64,000 nucleotides of DNA from Lutjanus erythropterus (GCA_020091685.1 CM034610.1:13954724-14018723), one strand, 5' to 3'. Positions 24,103 through 37,260 are shown, counted from the stretch's first letter. The notes: a model not told the origin generated them from the letters alone. Translations and numbers: made by a program.

Positions 24103-25559
24103 ATGTATTAATTAAAATCCATGCCAACGTAAAGGCCACATGGAAATATGTGTGTTTAAAATTATGTCTCTATTTTTGTGCATAAAGGGAGCATTAATGA
24201 GCCCTTTGTCAAGCAAGTTTACGTTTAACTGTAATTCACAGGGGGAAAAAAAATCTCAAACTCCATTTGGGAGCTGCACTTTGCCATAAGGCCCAGGATG
24301 CAACATGGATCTTTTCTCTTGTAACACTGAAGTCACCAGCATGCTGCTGCCAAATATGCACATGGAATAAGCAGAATAGAATACCAAGGTGATTTACAGC
24401 GGCTCTAACCACGACTCTGGAGCTGATGAAGACATGGCGGGTTCAGGTGGGGACAGGAGGTGTGAGGCGGCTGAGAAGCGAGTTTGTGGTGATTAATTTG
24501 TAAATACATACCATCCATCATGGTGATAAGTCTGCAATTATTTGTTTTTGTGAAGTGTTTGTTCCTGTGTTTTGAACAATGAGACTTGTGTGACGTTTTA
24601 ATGCGTTGGAATAGATTAAAATTGGATTAAAACACATTCAGAATCATCACTGCTTTTGCTGTTAGCATTTAACAGGCAGCTCGCTTTGTGCGCCAAAAAT
24701 ATGTGTTTAAATAACTGAATTAATATCATAAACACTTGAAACTGGTTGACTATTGGCTTGAACTAATGACTTCTAGTCAATCTTTAGTTGAGGGCTGCCC
24801 TTATTTTCACACCCACACACTTCAAAAGTCATTTCTAATAAAGGTTGTCGTGATTGTGGTAGAGTTGACCGCAGCATTAAAGCTGCTGCTTCAAATCAAC
24901 AGAAGGACTGCAAAATACGGAAGGATGAACATTTTCCCTTGAGCAAGGCACTGACAGAAACCTCTACACTCTCTGCTGCTCAATAATTCAGAGAGTTGTG
25001 GTTGTCTCTGGGAAGCTCCCACTGTGAACGAGTGGGACAGGATGATCTATGTGAGACAGGATGTTCCTGGAGAAGAGAGCAAACATGAGGCTGACTTTGC
25101 CCAGAAGAGCTCCTTCTCCCTCTTTGTGTCTCCCCTCGTCCTCCACATGCAGAATATCGACTTGATCCTCCCCATATCTATCTATAGAAATGATGCATCA
25201 GTGGGAAGAATCCATAGTAGCCAGCGCCATGCCTGACAGCACGCATCGACCGCACCTCCACACTTATGTAACACGATACTTACATACACGTGCACACAGA
25301 CACATGTTTACATGCATATACACACACACACATACACACACGCAAACACCTGTATGTGCAGGCACACATAAACACACTGATAGACTGACTTTTTTTAAAC
25401 AAAATTAACTTGTTCAAGCCTGGATGCTTATTCAGAATGACTCTGATTGAAGGTGCTAATCCTATTATTCCTCTGATGAGTATCATAATCACAACAAATA
25501 TATTTAAATATTATCAGTTCATCCAATAAGAGTGCCAAATTGATTATTAAGTGATTATT

Positions 25560-25757
25560 AAATTGCTTTCTTAAGAAAGAAAAAGTCAGAATTCTCTCAT
25601 TCCAGCTTCTTAAATGTTTTATTTAAATGTTCTAGTTTCTTTTATCATCTTGGGCAGTGGGAGGCACTGATTGAGATTTTACAGACCAAACACCTACTTA
25701 CTCAAGAAAATAATCGACAAATTAATCGAGAATGACAATAACTGCTAATTTCAGCTT
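25560..25757 (-). mobile_element. MITE (ATTAATCGATT family), partial copy
   Basis: GTCAGAATTCTCTCATTCCA, CAGCTTCTTAAATG, TTTTACAGACCAAAC and AAGAAAATAATCGACAAATT in that order match the family at 62764 in reverse orientation. Centre shortened, both ends worn. Confidence 0.5.
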
Positions 25758-25828
25758 ACATCCAGATATAGTGATGTGCAATGATGATGGTACCATCATT
25801 TTTTTAAGACACAGCATGTAAACACAAG

Positions 25829-26150
25829 ATCAATCAATCATTAATCGACTATTAAATTAGTCGGCAACTATTTTGATAAGTGATTAATTGTTTTAAGTCG
25901 TTTCTGATAAAAATGGCAACATTCTCTGATTTCAGATCGTCAAATATGAATATTTTATGGTTTCTTCCCTCATCTATGACAGTGAACTGAACATCTTTGG
26001 GTTGTGGACAAACAAGACATTTGAGGACATCACCTTCTGCTTTGGAACACACTGATGAACATTTTCTATGGAGCAAACAACTAAACGATCAATCAAGAAA
26101 ACAATCAATAGATTAACCGACAATGAAAATAATTGTTAGTTGCAGCCCTA
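25829..26150 (-). mobile_element. MITE (ATTAATCGATT family), second copy in tandem
   Basis: Runs from ATTAATCGACTATTAAATTA through GGCAACATTCTCTGATTTCA and CATCTTTGGGTTGTGGACAA to the terminal GTTAGTTGCAGCCCTA at 26150. Same orientation as the worn copy just upstream, so two insertions lie head to tail within 600 bp. Confidence 0.65.
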
Positions 26151-26283
26151 AACAACACATACAGGTACATGACAGCGTATGTTCACAGTCAGAGAGACAA
26201 ATGGACAGTGTGTCATGCATCCCTGTAGCCTGGCATACCTGTGCACAAACACACACAGACGTACACACACACACTCAGGTTAC

Positions 26284-26402
26284 CTGGCCTCTGCCACAGT
26301 GCAGCAGTAGCTGCCACTGCGTTGCGAGCTCCTGCCCACCCGCAGCTCCTCTTGAGACTTGCGCCGGTTAAAGTAGTCTGTGAGTTTTCCAAAACTCGCC
26401 AT
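26284..26402 (-). CDS. First coding exon (isoform a) of unidentified gene
   Basis: 119 coding nt: ATG at 26402-26400 in a strong Kozak setting (AAAGATGG), 39 codons and 2 nt, then donor CAG|GTAACC. An in-frame TGA lies five codons upstream of the ATG, fixing this as the first Met of the frame. The peptide is MASFGKLTDYFNRRKSQEEL followed by RVGRSSQRSGSYCCTVAEA, and the split codon AG|G gives Arg when joined to the exon at 15077, so residue 41 begins SLERKLQ. With exons 2 and 3 the visible protein is 180 residues and still open. No signal peptide or membrane segment; the Arg/Ser-rich stretch with two adjacent Cys may be membrane-associated or phosphorylated (inference). Family unknown to me. 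Confidence 0.7.
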
Positions 26403-26900
26403 CTTTCCTCTGTCGGCTCACCTCCACCTCCCTCTCTCCTTGCGCCTTCCTCCCCCTCTGAGACGTTAAAAAAAAAAAAAAAAAAAAAATCTCCCTTTCT
26501 GTTCTGCAAACAACCTCCTGACTTACTGTCTGCCTTCTACCTGGATTCAGTGTCTCAGCTCAGCATCAGCTGCAGGTCCGAGTCTCCCCCACACTCCTTC
26601 ATCCCTCTGTTGCACAAGCACTTAATGTGCAGAAGAATGAGCCAAACCCTGCTCTGCCTTTTCTCAGCCTCTCTCCCCTTTCGATCGGTCGCCGCCGCGC
26701 GCACACACACACACACACACCGACTCTCTCAAAATAGTAACGTTTGTAACTGCCTCCCAGTCGACACAGCAGGAGGAGTGCCCCCTCACTGGAGAGCAAA
26801 CAAGAAGGAGGAGACAGAGAGAATGAGAGAGAGGTGGCAGCAGCTGAGTGTCGGTCTTCTTCTGTGGTGAAGAGAAGAGCGGAGCTGGTGGGAGAATATG
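26403..26900 (-). promoter_or_regulatory. 5' UTR and probable promoter of isoform a
   Basis: Upstream of the ATG the minus strand is purine-rich (GGAGGAAGGCGCAAGGAGAG) and then carries a run of 22 T (26489-26468). Further up, CGGCGGCGACCGATCG and a GT/CG run near 26700 raise the CpG count. No TATA box is obvious. The transcription start cannot be set from sequence. Confidence 0.35.
26468..26489. repeat. 22-bp homopolymer A (T on the gene strand)
   Basis: Unbroken A run about 65 bp upstream of the isoform-a ATG; likely length-polymorphic. Confidence 0.9.
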
Positions 26901-27454
26901 AGCTGCTATGATGCCTGTATCTAAGCCCACCCCCCTCTTTCTCCCTCTGTGTCTCTCTCTGTGTTTTTTTAGCGCATATTGTCTGTGCTGCTCTCTCCGC
27001 TCCCGTGCATGAATTCTTTCACACGACCGTTCGACTCTCGGTGATCACACACAGGCACGAGCTTCGATCAGAGCTGGAGAGCAGGTGGCAGTGGTTGAGC
27101 TTTGTGTGTGTGCATCGCTCTGTCTCACACACGCATTCACACACAGACTCACATTCAACCTGGAGTGCACCAGCTTCACGAACCTTAACTTCCCCTGCTT
27201 GTTTGTCTGCATGTTTGTTTGCGTGTGTGTGTGTGCACGTTTTGTACGAGGATAGCGCTCTCTTTAACAATTCCATCAATAATGAAAAACAAACACAATG
27301 ACCAGCTGGTGGCCCCGTGGAGAATAAAAAAAGGATGATGGGAGGACAGAGGCAGCAAGGGGATGAGGGAAGGACAGAAGGAAAGTGCAAGAGGAAGGAG
27401 GGAAAGGAGGTATAGAGGGAGGGCTCTATGTGAAGAGCTCATTAGTGAGTGTGT

Positions 27455-27486
<32 letters not shown>

Positions 27487-28794
27487 ACGTGTCGCTCCCT
27501 CCCACACATCCAGACATCATATATACAGGCATTCCTCTGTCTCGATCTCACTGGTTAGAAAAAGGTGACTGTGTCTTCTTCTTCTTCTCTCTCTTCTCCT
27601 GCTTTCATTGTCAAAATCTCTCAGTTGCACCCTCCATTTACCTCTCCATCCCCTCCAGCTGCCTGTCTCTCCTCCCTTTTTTTATTCGTTGTCCTCCACA
27701 TGCCTTTCCCTTTTCCATCTGCTTTCACTCCTTTTTTCTCTTTGTCGTCTTTTCAAATAGCCAGAGGGCAGCTCCGAAATGATCTGACATGTACATCGTG
27801 CTGACTTGAGAAGGTGCACATCAAAGCCCAAATGTGAAAATGTGCCCACTTGCAACAGGCTCTCTAAAGCAGCCAAGACCCCATTCACACGTCAGGAAAA
27901 AACAAACTTCCCACTGCAATTTTCACCTTACTTTTACTGTTTTTATATTCAATAACAATAAAATGCAATTGCTTTGATTAAAGTATCCAGGATCAGAGGC
28001 ACCATGTGCACTATTTGAGGACTAATCGGGACACTGCTGGCCTTGTATAGGAATGATTAATGTACAATCAGCTCACATCCACTTTAAAGCCCAGTTCACT
28101 CACATCCACAGCAATCAATGTTGCTACAACTACAGTTAATATATACACTGTATATTTAGCATGAGTGGAATCAACCCACAAGTGTTTGATCACAGATGTT
28201 TTCCTGCTCAAATGACGCATTTGTGACGCATCTGTGAGCATCACCACATGGGTTGCGTCTAACAAGTAATAACATTACTAAGGCTTATACCATTACCAAC
28301 ACCAGTGCCCTTATGTGACAATGATATCAACAGAGTATTTGATCATGTGAATGGAAACATTCCTGAAATAAACTTTTGAAGATTTTGGTGTCATCTCAGC
28401 ACACTGAACCACCAACTCTATCAAATACACTGTAATCAACTTCATCAAACCATGTGGGTTGAGGCTGCTGCTATAGTGAGCAAATAATAACATTTAAATA
28501 ATGAATATTTAACCCAAACCATGATATTTCCCTAGCCATAACCAGGTGTTTTTGATCTGTAAACCTACCAATTTCTTAACCACAGCTTTCAGTCACTTTA
28601 TAAAACATAACTAGTTTGTATAACATGCACAGTGAAGCAACAACAAATCTTCTGTACACAATCCAGCTTCCTGGTCGTGATCTTTCTCATTTTACAGCTA
28701 AACAAACCACTAAATTACATTTCTGAAAATATTTTAAGCACCGAATAGGCAATGCAGCAACTGAATTTTGATCCATTTGTAGTGCTGAGTTTTT
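26901..28794. other. Low-complexity flank, no gene
   Basis: Mixed CT-rich, GGAGG-rich and CA/GT tracts, including a GT microsatellite at 27448-27486. Several open frames here are only by-products of dinucleotide repeats. Confidence 0.5.
27448..27486. repeat. (GT)n microsatellite
   Basis: About 19 GT units with one CT break. Confidence 0.9.
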
Positions 28795-28928
28795 TGAGCC
28801 CCTGTCAATCACACGGTAGCCAGACCCTGCTTTGCGAAGCCGCCCCCTGCTGGCCATTAGAAAGAATGCAGGTTTCAAGCACTTCTGCGTTAACTTCACT
28901 ATTCAGACTTAGAAGCTCTGTCCACTTC
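28795..28928 (+). repeat. Fragment of a common teleost repeat
   Basis: The order GTCAATCACACGGTAGCC, CGCCCCCTGCTGGCCATTAG and AATGCAGGTTT...GCACTTC is one I know from many fish genomes. No ends are preserved and I cannot name the family. Confidence 0.45.
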
Positions 28929-30678
28929 TTCTTCTTGTGTGTATGAGTACTACATGGTACTGGGGTTATTTCGGTCCATACCTTAAAAGGTAATGAATAA
29001 TGATACCCAACCATTATCATTACTGCTGATTTTCTTTTAAAAATAGCAACTAGCAGCTAGCAGGCAAGAACACAACCCAACAAAATATATAACATGCTTA
29101 GCATTTTTAGACATTAATGATGAAATGTTACATATTATAGATTTAATCACCACTAACAAGTGTGTTATTGTTAGTTGCTCTCAGAGAGCAAAAATTTCAC
29201 AGTAGAAATGGGGAAAACATTTACAATGAAAGTGGACAAAATTAAGTTAGAAATATATCTTCTTGCACTGTCAGAAGAGGATGAGAAGTGGTGCACTTTG
29301 ACATTACTCATTTGGAAAAAAAACATCCCTCAATGTGCTACAAATTGTCTCTGATAGTGATAGAGGTTGCAAAGTGTGTAAAGCAGACCACTCTGTGTGA
29401 CAGACAGTTGAAGTGCAGTTGAAGTGGCCAAAAACACATCATTCAAAACACGAGGAGCACCAAATCACTGAAGATTCCTGACAAACACCACAGGGATGCT
29501 CTAAAGTGTGTCCACTGTGATTATAGGTATTAGAAGCTGCTCACTGAGCTCGGTAAAAAAAAAAAAAAAGACAACACAAAAAAACTATCAATCGAGATGT
29601 AATTACACTGCCAAGACAAAACAGATGTATTAAAAGTTGCATTAAATAAATACCAGAATGGAGAATTTAAATTAATGCATGTGAAGGAACTCATCACAGT
29701 AGTACTTGTTCAGAGACTGAGATTTACAAATTATCTGTCTACTGTATGTGTGTGTGTGTGTGTATCTGTGTATCTATGTGTGTGTTCTGTTGCTCTGCTG
29801 TGATCCCACGCTGTAGTTAATGTCGTGTGAAAGGTGTGGGCTGTGTGAGCTTTGCAGGTTCCTGTGCTAAAGAGTTCAGCTTATCGATCAGCCTCGCCCG
29901 TCTCCTCTTCCTCCCTCCAGATCAAAATTCTCTTCATTCCCTCATTCCCTCATGATTTGCACCTCCCTTCCCCCCGACTGCCCATTGATCTGAGAAGCAG
30001 CATGGTCTGACTATATTGCCCAGGAGGCAGAGCAATATTTTGAATCCCTGGGTAGAGAGAGGAGAGATAGAGAGCCAGAGAATACTGAAGACACAGATAG
30101 AGACAAATTAGCTGAACATAGTGCAATATTAATGCCTCTTAAAGCCTCAGCATTCCTCTTCCTCGCTGACGCTACAGTATTATTTCTCAATAAGTGAGAA
30201 GTGCAGTGCTGCAGTGCTTCAGCAGTAGGTGCATACACATTTGCAAAACAGATTCATCAATATTATGTGTGTGTATCCTGCACTGCTGCTGCATTTTAAT
30301 ACTCTGTGTTACCACAACTAATTCCTGCACATTTACTGTTCTGTTGATTAATTCAAGAACAATTCTGATACTGTATCAACAGCGCTTAATTTACCCCTTT
30401 TTTTCAACCATACAGGAAACATAATGAACATTTGAGATACATGTAATTTGTGAATGTTTTTTTTTTTACCACTAGGATAAGTCAGTGAGGCCGATCAAAA
30501 AAAAATAATGTGTAAAAAATATTCTGTTTGTCCATATTCCATATGCCCATAACCCATCCAGTACCCATCCACTTTTTTCAGTTCTGATCCAATTCCTGAA
30601 TTTGGATATCTGCGGATATGATATGGTAAAGATACCAGCACTCTTTTTTCCTTGATGTTTATGATTATTTATAAGTAA

Positions 30679-30719
<41 letters not shown>

Positions 30720-32334
30720 ATAAGATTTAATGAGGCTGAAAGTGAACAGTCTGGAAAGCTTGTGTAGTTTATGTAATGTAACTTCTGTAATGGCATTCTT
30801 CAACCATTGCTGTAGGATTCTGGTTTGTGACATTCACATCGGCAGCAGATAAGCTAAAAGACAGCCATGATGCATGCTGGGAGTTTAAGTTGTCCACTGT
30901 CCTATGTTCCAAAATACAAATGTTACTGATAGTCTCTTTGATGTGTTTATGTTGTGGTTTATGTTGCTCACTGTCATTTTTTAGGTGTGTAAGAAAATAT
31001 TGATAAACTTGACTATTGTGTATCCTGTATTGATACTTGTATTGTGATTCATATACAGATTTGTGGCAGCGGTCCATTTTTTGTTGAATATTAGTGAATT
31101 ATTAGTTTGAATATTCTTATGAATCTTATTCTGAAATTTTTTATCAATGCTGCAATTCTTGTGTAAAAAAGTCTTTCACACCTTTTTTGGTTGGCAAAAT
31201 AAAACTTTGGCGTTTAAATGAGGTTCCCTGTTTTAAAAAGCTGGAAAGATGGAGGAGTCAGAGGCAGAGAGAGCTGGAGTTCAGAGGATTGAGGGAGACT
31301 CAGTGAAAGACGGGGAATCTTGACAAAAAAAAGGATACGGCAGGAACAGAGCGCACAGCAAACCTCTGAGGGGAATTTACCACCACAGAGAAAGAAGAGC
31401 TGAGCTCAAACTATTGACAGCACAAGTCTCTTTATGCCTTTAGTCTGCATTTGGCTCTGAAATGGTTTTGGCTGATGAATAAATCATATAGTGCTATTTT
31501 TCCAAGGCTATTTTCATTCAAACACACACACAAAAAAACATCCTCACTTTGGCAACACCCATTTGGGTACACAATACGTCTTGGCTTGAGAAAGATGCTT
31601 CCACTGAACTACAAATGAAGATGAGGTCATCTGCAGGCAGCCACCGCCAAGAACTTTTTAAGTAAATGCTGAATAATTCAATCATAATAAATTATTATTC
31701 ATGACTTATTTATTAAACCAGCTGTCAAAACACACTACGGGACTGAGTGGCTCACTTCATTCAGTCAAACAATAAGCCCAGACACATGAAGTTACTGTTC
31801 TGTCACAATTTAGCCATGTGCACAACAACCCCTGCCATTGTTGACCCCTCTGTTGGCCTGGGAAGGGTAAACTACCACGTGTGTCCATCTTTACACATGT
31901 CACCGGCTGTTTGGGTTTTCTTTAATCCAACAGACAGGAATTTCACAGAACTGAAGCTGCGAGCGCTGTCACCAGAACACCAACACACAGATGCTGCCAA
32001 GGTGCAGCTGCCAGGAACTGAACTGGGCCCCTCCTGTGGTGTTTTACAAGTGTTTTACATCTGAGTATTTGTACCTTAAAAGCAAGCATATGTCGACAAA
32101 TAAGTAACAAAAAATTGCTGCAGATGTAAATGCCAGAGACATATTTAAGGGAATTTGGAAACAAGGTTCCTAAGAAGTTTGTTTTTACACTGTAAAACGT
32201 TTAAAGTCAGTACTGAACATACATAAAGTTGTCCCCAGGTTATAATATGTACTATACTGCAACTTGGGGACATTTTTTTGCTAATTTTAATATATGCCAT
32301 TAAAATTGTGAGCAACAATATCTATGTTGGAAAT
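28929..32334. other. Non-coding, mostly featureless
   Basis: 3.4 kb without a supportable gene. Holds a GT run (29746-29763) and a TAG trinucleotide array (30675-30719). The block at 29800-30060 is less repetitive and could be conserved non-coding sequence, but I cannot test that. Confidence 0.4.
30675..30719. repeat. (TAG)n microsatellite
   Basis: Fifteen or so TAG/AGT units, uninterrupted. Confidence 0.95.
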
Positions 32335-33800
32335 GTAACACGACAGAAAAGGTTTGTTTCTCTTAAATTTTGTCCAAAAAATTGTTAAAAATCCATATTA
32401 GAGGACTCTGCCTTTGCCAAGATAATCCATCCACTTGACATGTAGAGCACATAGAGATACTTACTGAACAGGAGGATTATGACACAGGTGTGCCCTGGAC
32501 TGGTCACAATAAAAGCTGTCTCTAAAATGTGCAGTTTTATCACACAACACAAAGCTACAGATGTCACAAGGTTTGAGGGAGCATCCAAATGACAAGCCGA
32601 CTGCAGGGATAACACCCACTAGAGCTGCTGCCCGTGAACTGAATGTTCATTTCACTACCACAAACTCCACCGTTGTTTCACTGAATCTGGAGGTCTAACC
32701 GGCAGCACATCCGACCGTCCTCACAACCGCAGACCACGTGTAACCACACCAGCCCAAGACCTCCACATCTGGCTTCTTCACCTCCAAGACTGTCTGAGAC
32801 CAGCCACCCAGACAGCTGGTGCAGCAGCTGGATTGCATATAGGGGTGGGCGATATGGTCCTAAAATAATATCACAATTTTTCAGGTTATTCTGCAATAAC
32901 GATATTATTGACGATATGACACTCAAGAATGTTTCTTTTTCTTTAGAAGTCACACTAGCTGATTAAGCTCTCCTTGCGGGATTTTTGCCTCTCCTTGTAC
33001 TGAAACTGGGTGCTTCTTGGTATAATTAGTTTGTTGCACATCTGACCTTTTGTAACCAAACCACACTACTGAATTTGCTCCAGTTTTTGGAACTAACTCC
33101 ACTGTGGAGCCCGTAGCAGTGTTCCTTTAACTTTCAGCCACGCTTGTTGTTGCTGTGTTACACTCAACAATTTGTAATTCTTCTATTAACACAATAAAAA
33201 GTTTTGTTATTGAGAAAATTAGAGAACGATAAAAGATGGCACACCCCTATTTGCAAAACCAAAGAATTCCCACACAAATCATCTGAGTGCTCCTTGTCCT
33301 CACTGGAGTGACAGCAGTTCATCGTCATAAACGACTTGAGTGTGTAAATGCTCACCTTTGATGGCGTCTGGCACTTGGAAGTGTTCGCATTAACTTAATG
33401 CAGAAGAGATGTGTCACACTGCATGAGGCAAATGGTGGTCACATCAGATACTGACTGCCACCCACTCTGCCCATCCGCCTGAAAATATGCATCTCTGTAG
33501 CCCCATTTCAAATAGCCATAGTTCGGTGCCTAATAAACGTCTTTTTTTCAAGACAAAACAGCACATTTTTGAGTGGCCTTTTATTGTGATCAGTCTATTG
33601 CACACCTGTGTAATAATCTTGTAGGTGGATGGATTATCTTGGAAAAGAAGAAGTGCTCTCTAGCACTGATTTAAAAGAAAATGTGAGCAAAATTGCAGAG
33701 AAATAAACCTTTTCTCTGCATAGAAGAAGTCTTAGATTTTTTTTACTTCAATTCACGAAAAATGGGAGCAAAAACAAAAGTGTTGCATTTGTATTTTTGT
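32335..33800 (+). mobile_element. Decayed Tc1/mariner transposon with nested MITE
   Basis: The order of segments follows a Tc1-like fish transposon: GCCAAGATAATCCATCCAC, GTGCAGTTTTATCACACAAC, CCGCAGACCACGTGTAACCA (coding for the RPRV TTP region of the DNA-binding domain), TTTGATGGCGTCTGGCAC, then GCATGAGGCAAATGGTGGTC (transposase C-terminus), GAGTGGCCTTTTATTGTG and the right end AAAAGTGTTGCATTTGTA. The central catalytic part (between about 33382 and 33388) is missing, the frame has several stops, and a hAT-type MITE sits at 32840-33249. The left terminus is badly worn. Non-functional. The short element at 21260 shares its ends. Confidence 0.85.
32840..33249. mobile_element. hAT-type MITE inserted into the Tc1 transposon
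   Basis: Termini TAGGGGTGGGCGATATGG and GATGGCACACCCCTA are inverted. The flanking 8-mers ATTGCATA and TTTGCAAA (6 of 8) are two copies of a Tc1 sequence that is single in intact relatives (GTTTGCATAACCAAAG), so the 8-bp target duplication is supported by the host element itself. 410 bp, no coding. Confidence 0.8.
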
Positions 33801-34929
33801 TGTTGTTGTTGGGTATATATTACTATATATTAGAACGCACAACATTTATGCACAAAGGTCCTATTTTTGTGGGGCTACAACGTGCACATGGAGCATGCAC
33901 ATAATCAAGAAATCAATATCAACAACTTTTGACACACTGGCAATAAATAAATATTCCGCAAGCAATCAGTCTGCAGACACCTTGATCCATCATTCAACAC
34001 TACAGCTCATTTGACAGCAGAGAAACAGCCAGACACGGAGAAAGTGAGAGACAGTTTAAGAAAGCTTCTTCCTCCTGTAATTACTGTGGCAGCACTCAGC
34101 AGCCTTCCCCTGCTGGGATTAGTCAGACAGGACCAATGACGAGACGAGACACACACACAGACACAGAATCTAAGTTACTCACAGTAAAATGAACACCATC
34201 ATTTCGGAGCACACCGGAAGAAACATTTATATCCTTGTGGAATGATAAGTACTCTCCATAAAACCAGACACACACACACACTCAGACACACCACACGCTG
34301 AGGATGAACACCACAACCGTCTTTATGAGTCATCAGTAGAGGCCTCGGGATAATCTCCCCTTCCCACTCTGAGCAGATGTGTGTATGTGTGTGTGTGTGT
34401 GTGTGCAGTTGCCTTGACGTTCGTGCCTCAGCTTCTGCTTGTGACCATGTCACCTCTCTTTTAACTTTCCTTTCTTTCATTTCTCATCTTCAGTCATTTG
34501 TTCTAATTGCTCTTAAGTTTCTTTCCTCCGCTCCCTCAGCACCTCTTTGGTCAAAGTCCTATAAAAGCCTGGTGTTACAGCTCAGCTTAGAGTTGAATAA
34601 TAGTTGCATGCAGTATGTAAAGTAATTCAGAAAGGTTAAATTGGTTTTTGTTGTACAGATAATTACAACTGCAGCCACCTTTCAAACTGAAATGTGAAGT
34701 GCAGCATTGAGGGATAAACACAGTTTAAAAAGATTTCAGAAGATTACAGTTAAACCTCTCTTTAAACCTCAGTTTAGCTCTTTTTACTAAATTTAGATTA
34801 AATGATGCACCTAAACGTTAAAGTCAATTTCAAAGAGTGATGCCGTATTAGCGTTAAACTTACATTTGAGGAAATTTAACTTTTGAAATGGCTGTTGTTG
34901 GAGCTGGATTGAGCAAAATAATGAAGTTC

Positions 34930-35035
34930 AGCTAGCTAACAGATAATGTCACATTTTTAAACTTTACAGCTAGCTAACAAACAATATGACATTTTGTTAC
35001 ATCTTTGGCTAGCTAACAAATACTGCAAAACGTGA
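34930..35035. repeat. Minisatellite, AGCTAGCTAACA unit
   Basis: About three degenerate copies of a 35-55 bp unit starting AGCTAGCTAACAAACAAT followed by a TGACATTTTGTTAC-like part. The same unit forms the array at 38206-39092. Confidence 0.65.
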
Positions 35036-35512
35036 AAACAAAACAAAACAATGTCTTGTTAAGGAATACAGAGCGGCTGAAAGGTAAGACTCCCACTTTT
35101 ATACTTACTAGGTCCTGACAGCATTCAAATGTATTTTATGGAAGCGTGCCCATATTGATTAAACTCGACTTAAATTCAGTTTACAGCAACTAACTTGGAG
35201 ATTAGTTTTTGATTGTGCAACAGAGCCCTGCTTAAAGCTGGATTTACTCATTTCAAACTTAGTTTTACAAAACTCTGATTAGAACCAATCTTAGATCAAA
35301 TAATCTTTGTTAGCGCAACTCAGTCAGTATCCTTCTATGAATTACAATAGTCCATAGTCAAATACGATTCCTGTAAGCTCATCCAGCTTTTTGGAAGTGC
35401 ATCATCTATCCTACACATATTCCAGTACAGATACAGTAGCTTGGCATTTCAGCAGCTTTCAATTCAGCTTCACAGGGAATTTTTAAGAGTTATTGACATG
35501 TCTTCATGCACG

Positions 35513-35574
35513 TGAGTGTGTGTGTGTGTGTGTGTGTGTGCGTGTGTGCGTGTGCATTTAAGTGTGTGTGTGCC
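35513..35574. repeat. (GT)n microsatellite, compound
   Basis: GT units broken by GC and a short TTTAA spacer. Confidence 0.9.
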
Positions 35575-36739
35575 ATTCTATATCAGGCTTAAGTGGTGAG
35601 AAAGCAACAAACAACAGCTGGGCTCTGGATGATTCATATCCGCTACTGACATATTTCATATTAACACAGAAGACATTGGAGACATATTAAATTTACAGTT
35701 ATGTACACTTGTATGTGTGCATACGTACACATACGTTTTTCTTTAACAGTCCAGAAGAGTCACTCATTAAAGCTAATGGAGCATTAGCATGACAACAACT
35801 GTATTATACAGACTTAAAAAATCATGTTTGCCCTTGAGCACTGAGTCAGAATGCTTTCTGTCGTGTTTCATTCAGTGCTTCTAAATGATAAACAAAGACT
35901 ATGCAAATAATTTGGTTAGCTATGTACTTTTCTCTTATGTTAATTCTTCTTCAAAGTCAAAGTTATGTAACAGTTTTTTGGGGGTTTTTTCAAATGTGAA
36001 TGCTGTATTTTGGAAAACAATAATATACTTCAAACAGCACACAAATTGTTACATCACAGCATGAAAAACTCTGTGCCATGTCCGTGCCACTACTGGGACC
36101 ATGGCAAAGAAAACTCCCATCATTAAGGTTATTAGTTACACCCGCACTTTCCCTGCAACAATGAGTCAAAATGTCCTCTATGAAAAATGGACACAAGTCA
36201 AACCGTGAAAAGGTCAATTAAATCCACCTTGCATGTGTTGGAATACATTTTGGTATTTATAGGACAACGTCAGCTGTACCTTATAGTGAAAAATGCACGG
36301 AAATGCACCAAATCAATCTGTGTTTTCACCTGCATTATCACACACAGCACCTTAACACTGAATAAATTCTCACAGCTACAGTGTCTCTCAGGGATTTCTT
36401 TGTTTGTTGATTTAAATACCTTCTGGCTATAACAAATGGCTACCTCGAAAATAGTAAAATATGTTCTTGCATTTTCTGGAAAATGACTACCAGTAATATG
36501 CAATCTGCAGTAAATGGGCTAAAACATATACAACATCAGTTAGATGATGCCTTTTTAACAACTGTGAGCTGTTCAGCACAGTAAATGATCAACTATGTCT
36601 GACCTCATGTCTGTGTAAACTCTGGCTTAAAAGAAAGCTTTTTAGTTTCAAGCATCATGTGAAAGAGTTTAGATTTCTTAGTAGAATGATCTCTGCTACA
36701 GTAACCTTAAAGCAATGTTCAAAATTTGAAACTGGCTCA

Positions 36740-37260
36740 TCAAAGAATATATTGTTTAGGAGGCTGACAGAATATGAAGAGAAGCTGCTGTCCAGTTTTG
36801 CACATCAGCTGTGAAAAGTGTGCAGACTTTCTCTCTCACAGTTTGGTTTGGCAACCTGGCCGCTGCTGAGAACAATGCATTACTTGAGACAGCATCTAAA
36901 ATTACTGGCATCCCCTCCATCTCTCTCTTCAATTTATGAATTTCAGCTTCACCAAAGGGCTCCGAATATTGTTAGGGATGATTTTCGACCAGCCTCTCTT
37001 TGAGGAAATGCCCTCAGGGAGGAGATATAGAGAGCTTTGTTTTAAATTCAAGAGCTTCAAAAGAGGAACATTCCCTTAGGCGATTCAACCCTTGAGCAGT
37101 AAAGCTTTAGCATTTTGAGGAACATGTTTTTAGCCTGTTGTCTTCTCTGTATTTCTGATTTCATCAGTGTGCTCTCTTGTATGTTGTCCTGCCCACTGCA
37201 CTGTGAGCTCACCAAAGCAACTTCCTAAAAACTTTTGCTGTAAAGGCAACAAAGTTAACT
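36740..37260 (+). mobile_element. LINE 3' part (reverse transcriptase C-terminus), decayed
   Basis: Two plus-strand frames together show the C-terminal region of a fish LINE ORF2: around 36840-36900 WFGNL-like and ALLETASKITGI-like codons, then SSIYEFQLHQRAPNIVRDDF around 36930-36990, then PSGRRY-like codons near 37015. The frame shifts at least once and ends early. The following about 200 bp is 3' UTR. 5'-truncated, inactive. Clade (L2/CR1 or Rex type) not certain. Confidence 0.65.

Larger units (their letters stand above)
15078..26283 (-). other. Intron between coding exons 1 and 2
   Basis: 11.2 kb intron, GTAACC at 26283 to AACCAG at 15078. Apart from the MITEs, microsatellites and the weak exon candidate listed separately, I see no feature in it. 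Confidence 0.7.

Noticed and set aside
26241-26870. 209-codon plus-strand open frame
   Set aside because: It is antisense to the start exon and leader of the minus-strand gene and owes its length to CA, CT and poly-A tracts; no start context or motif.
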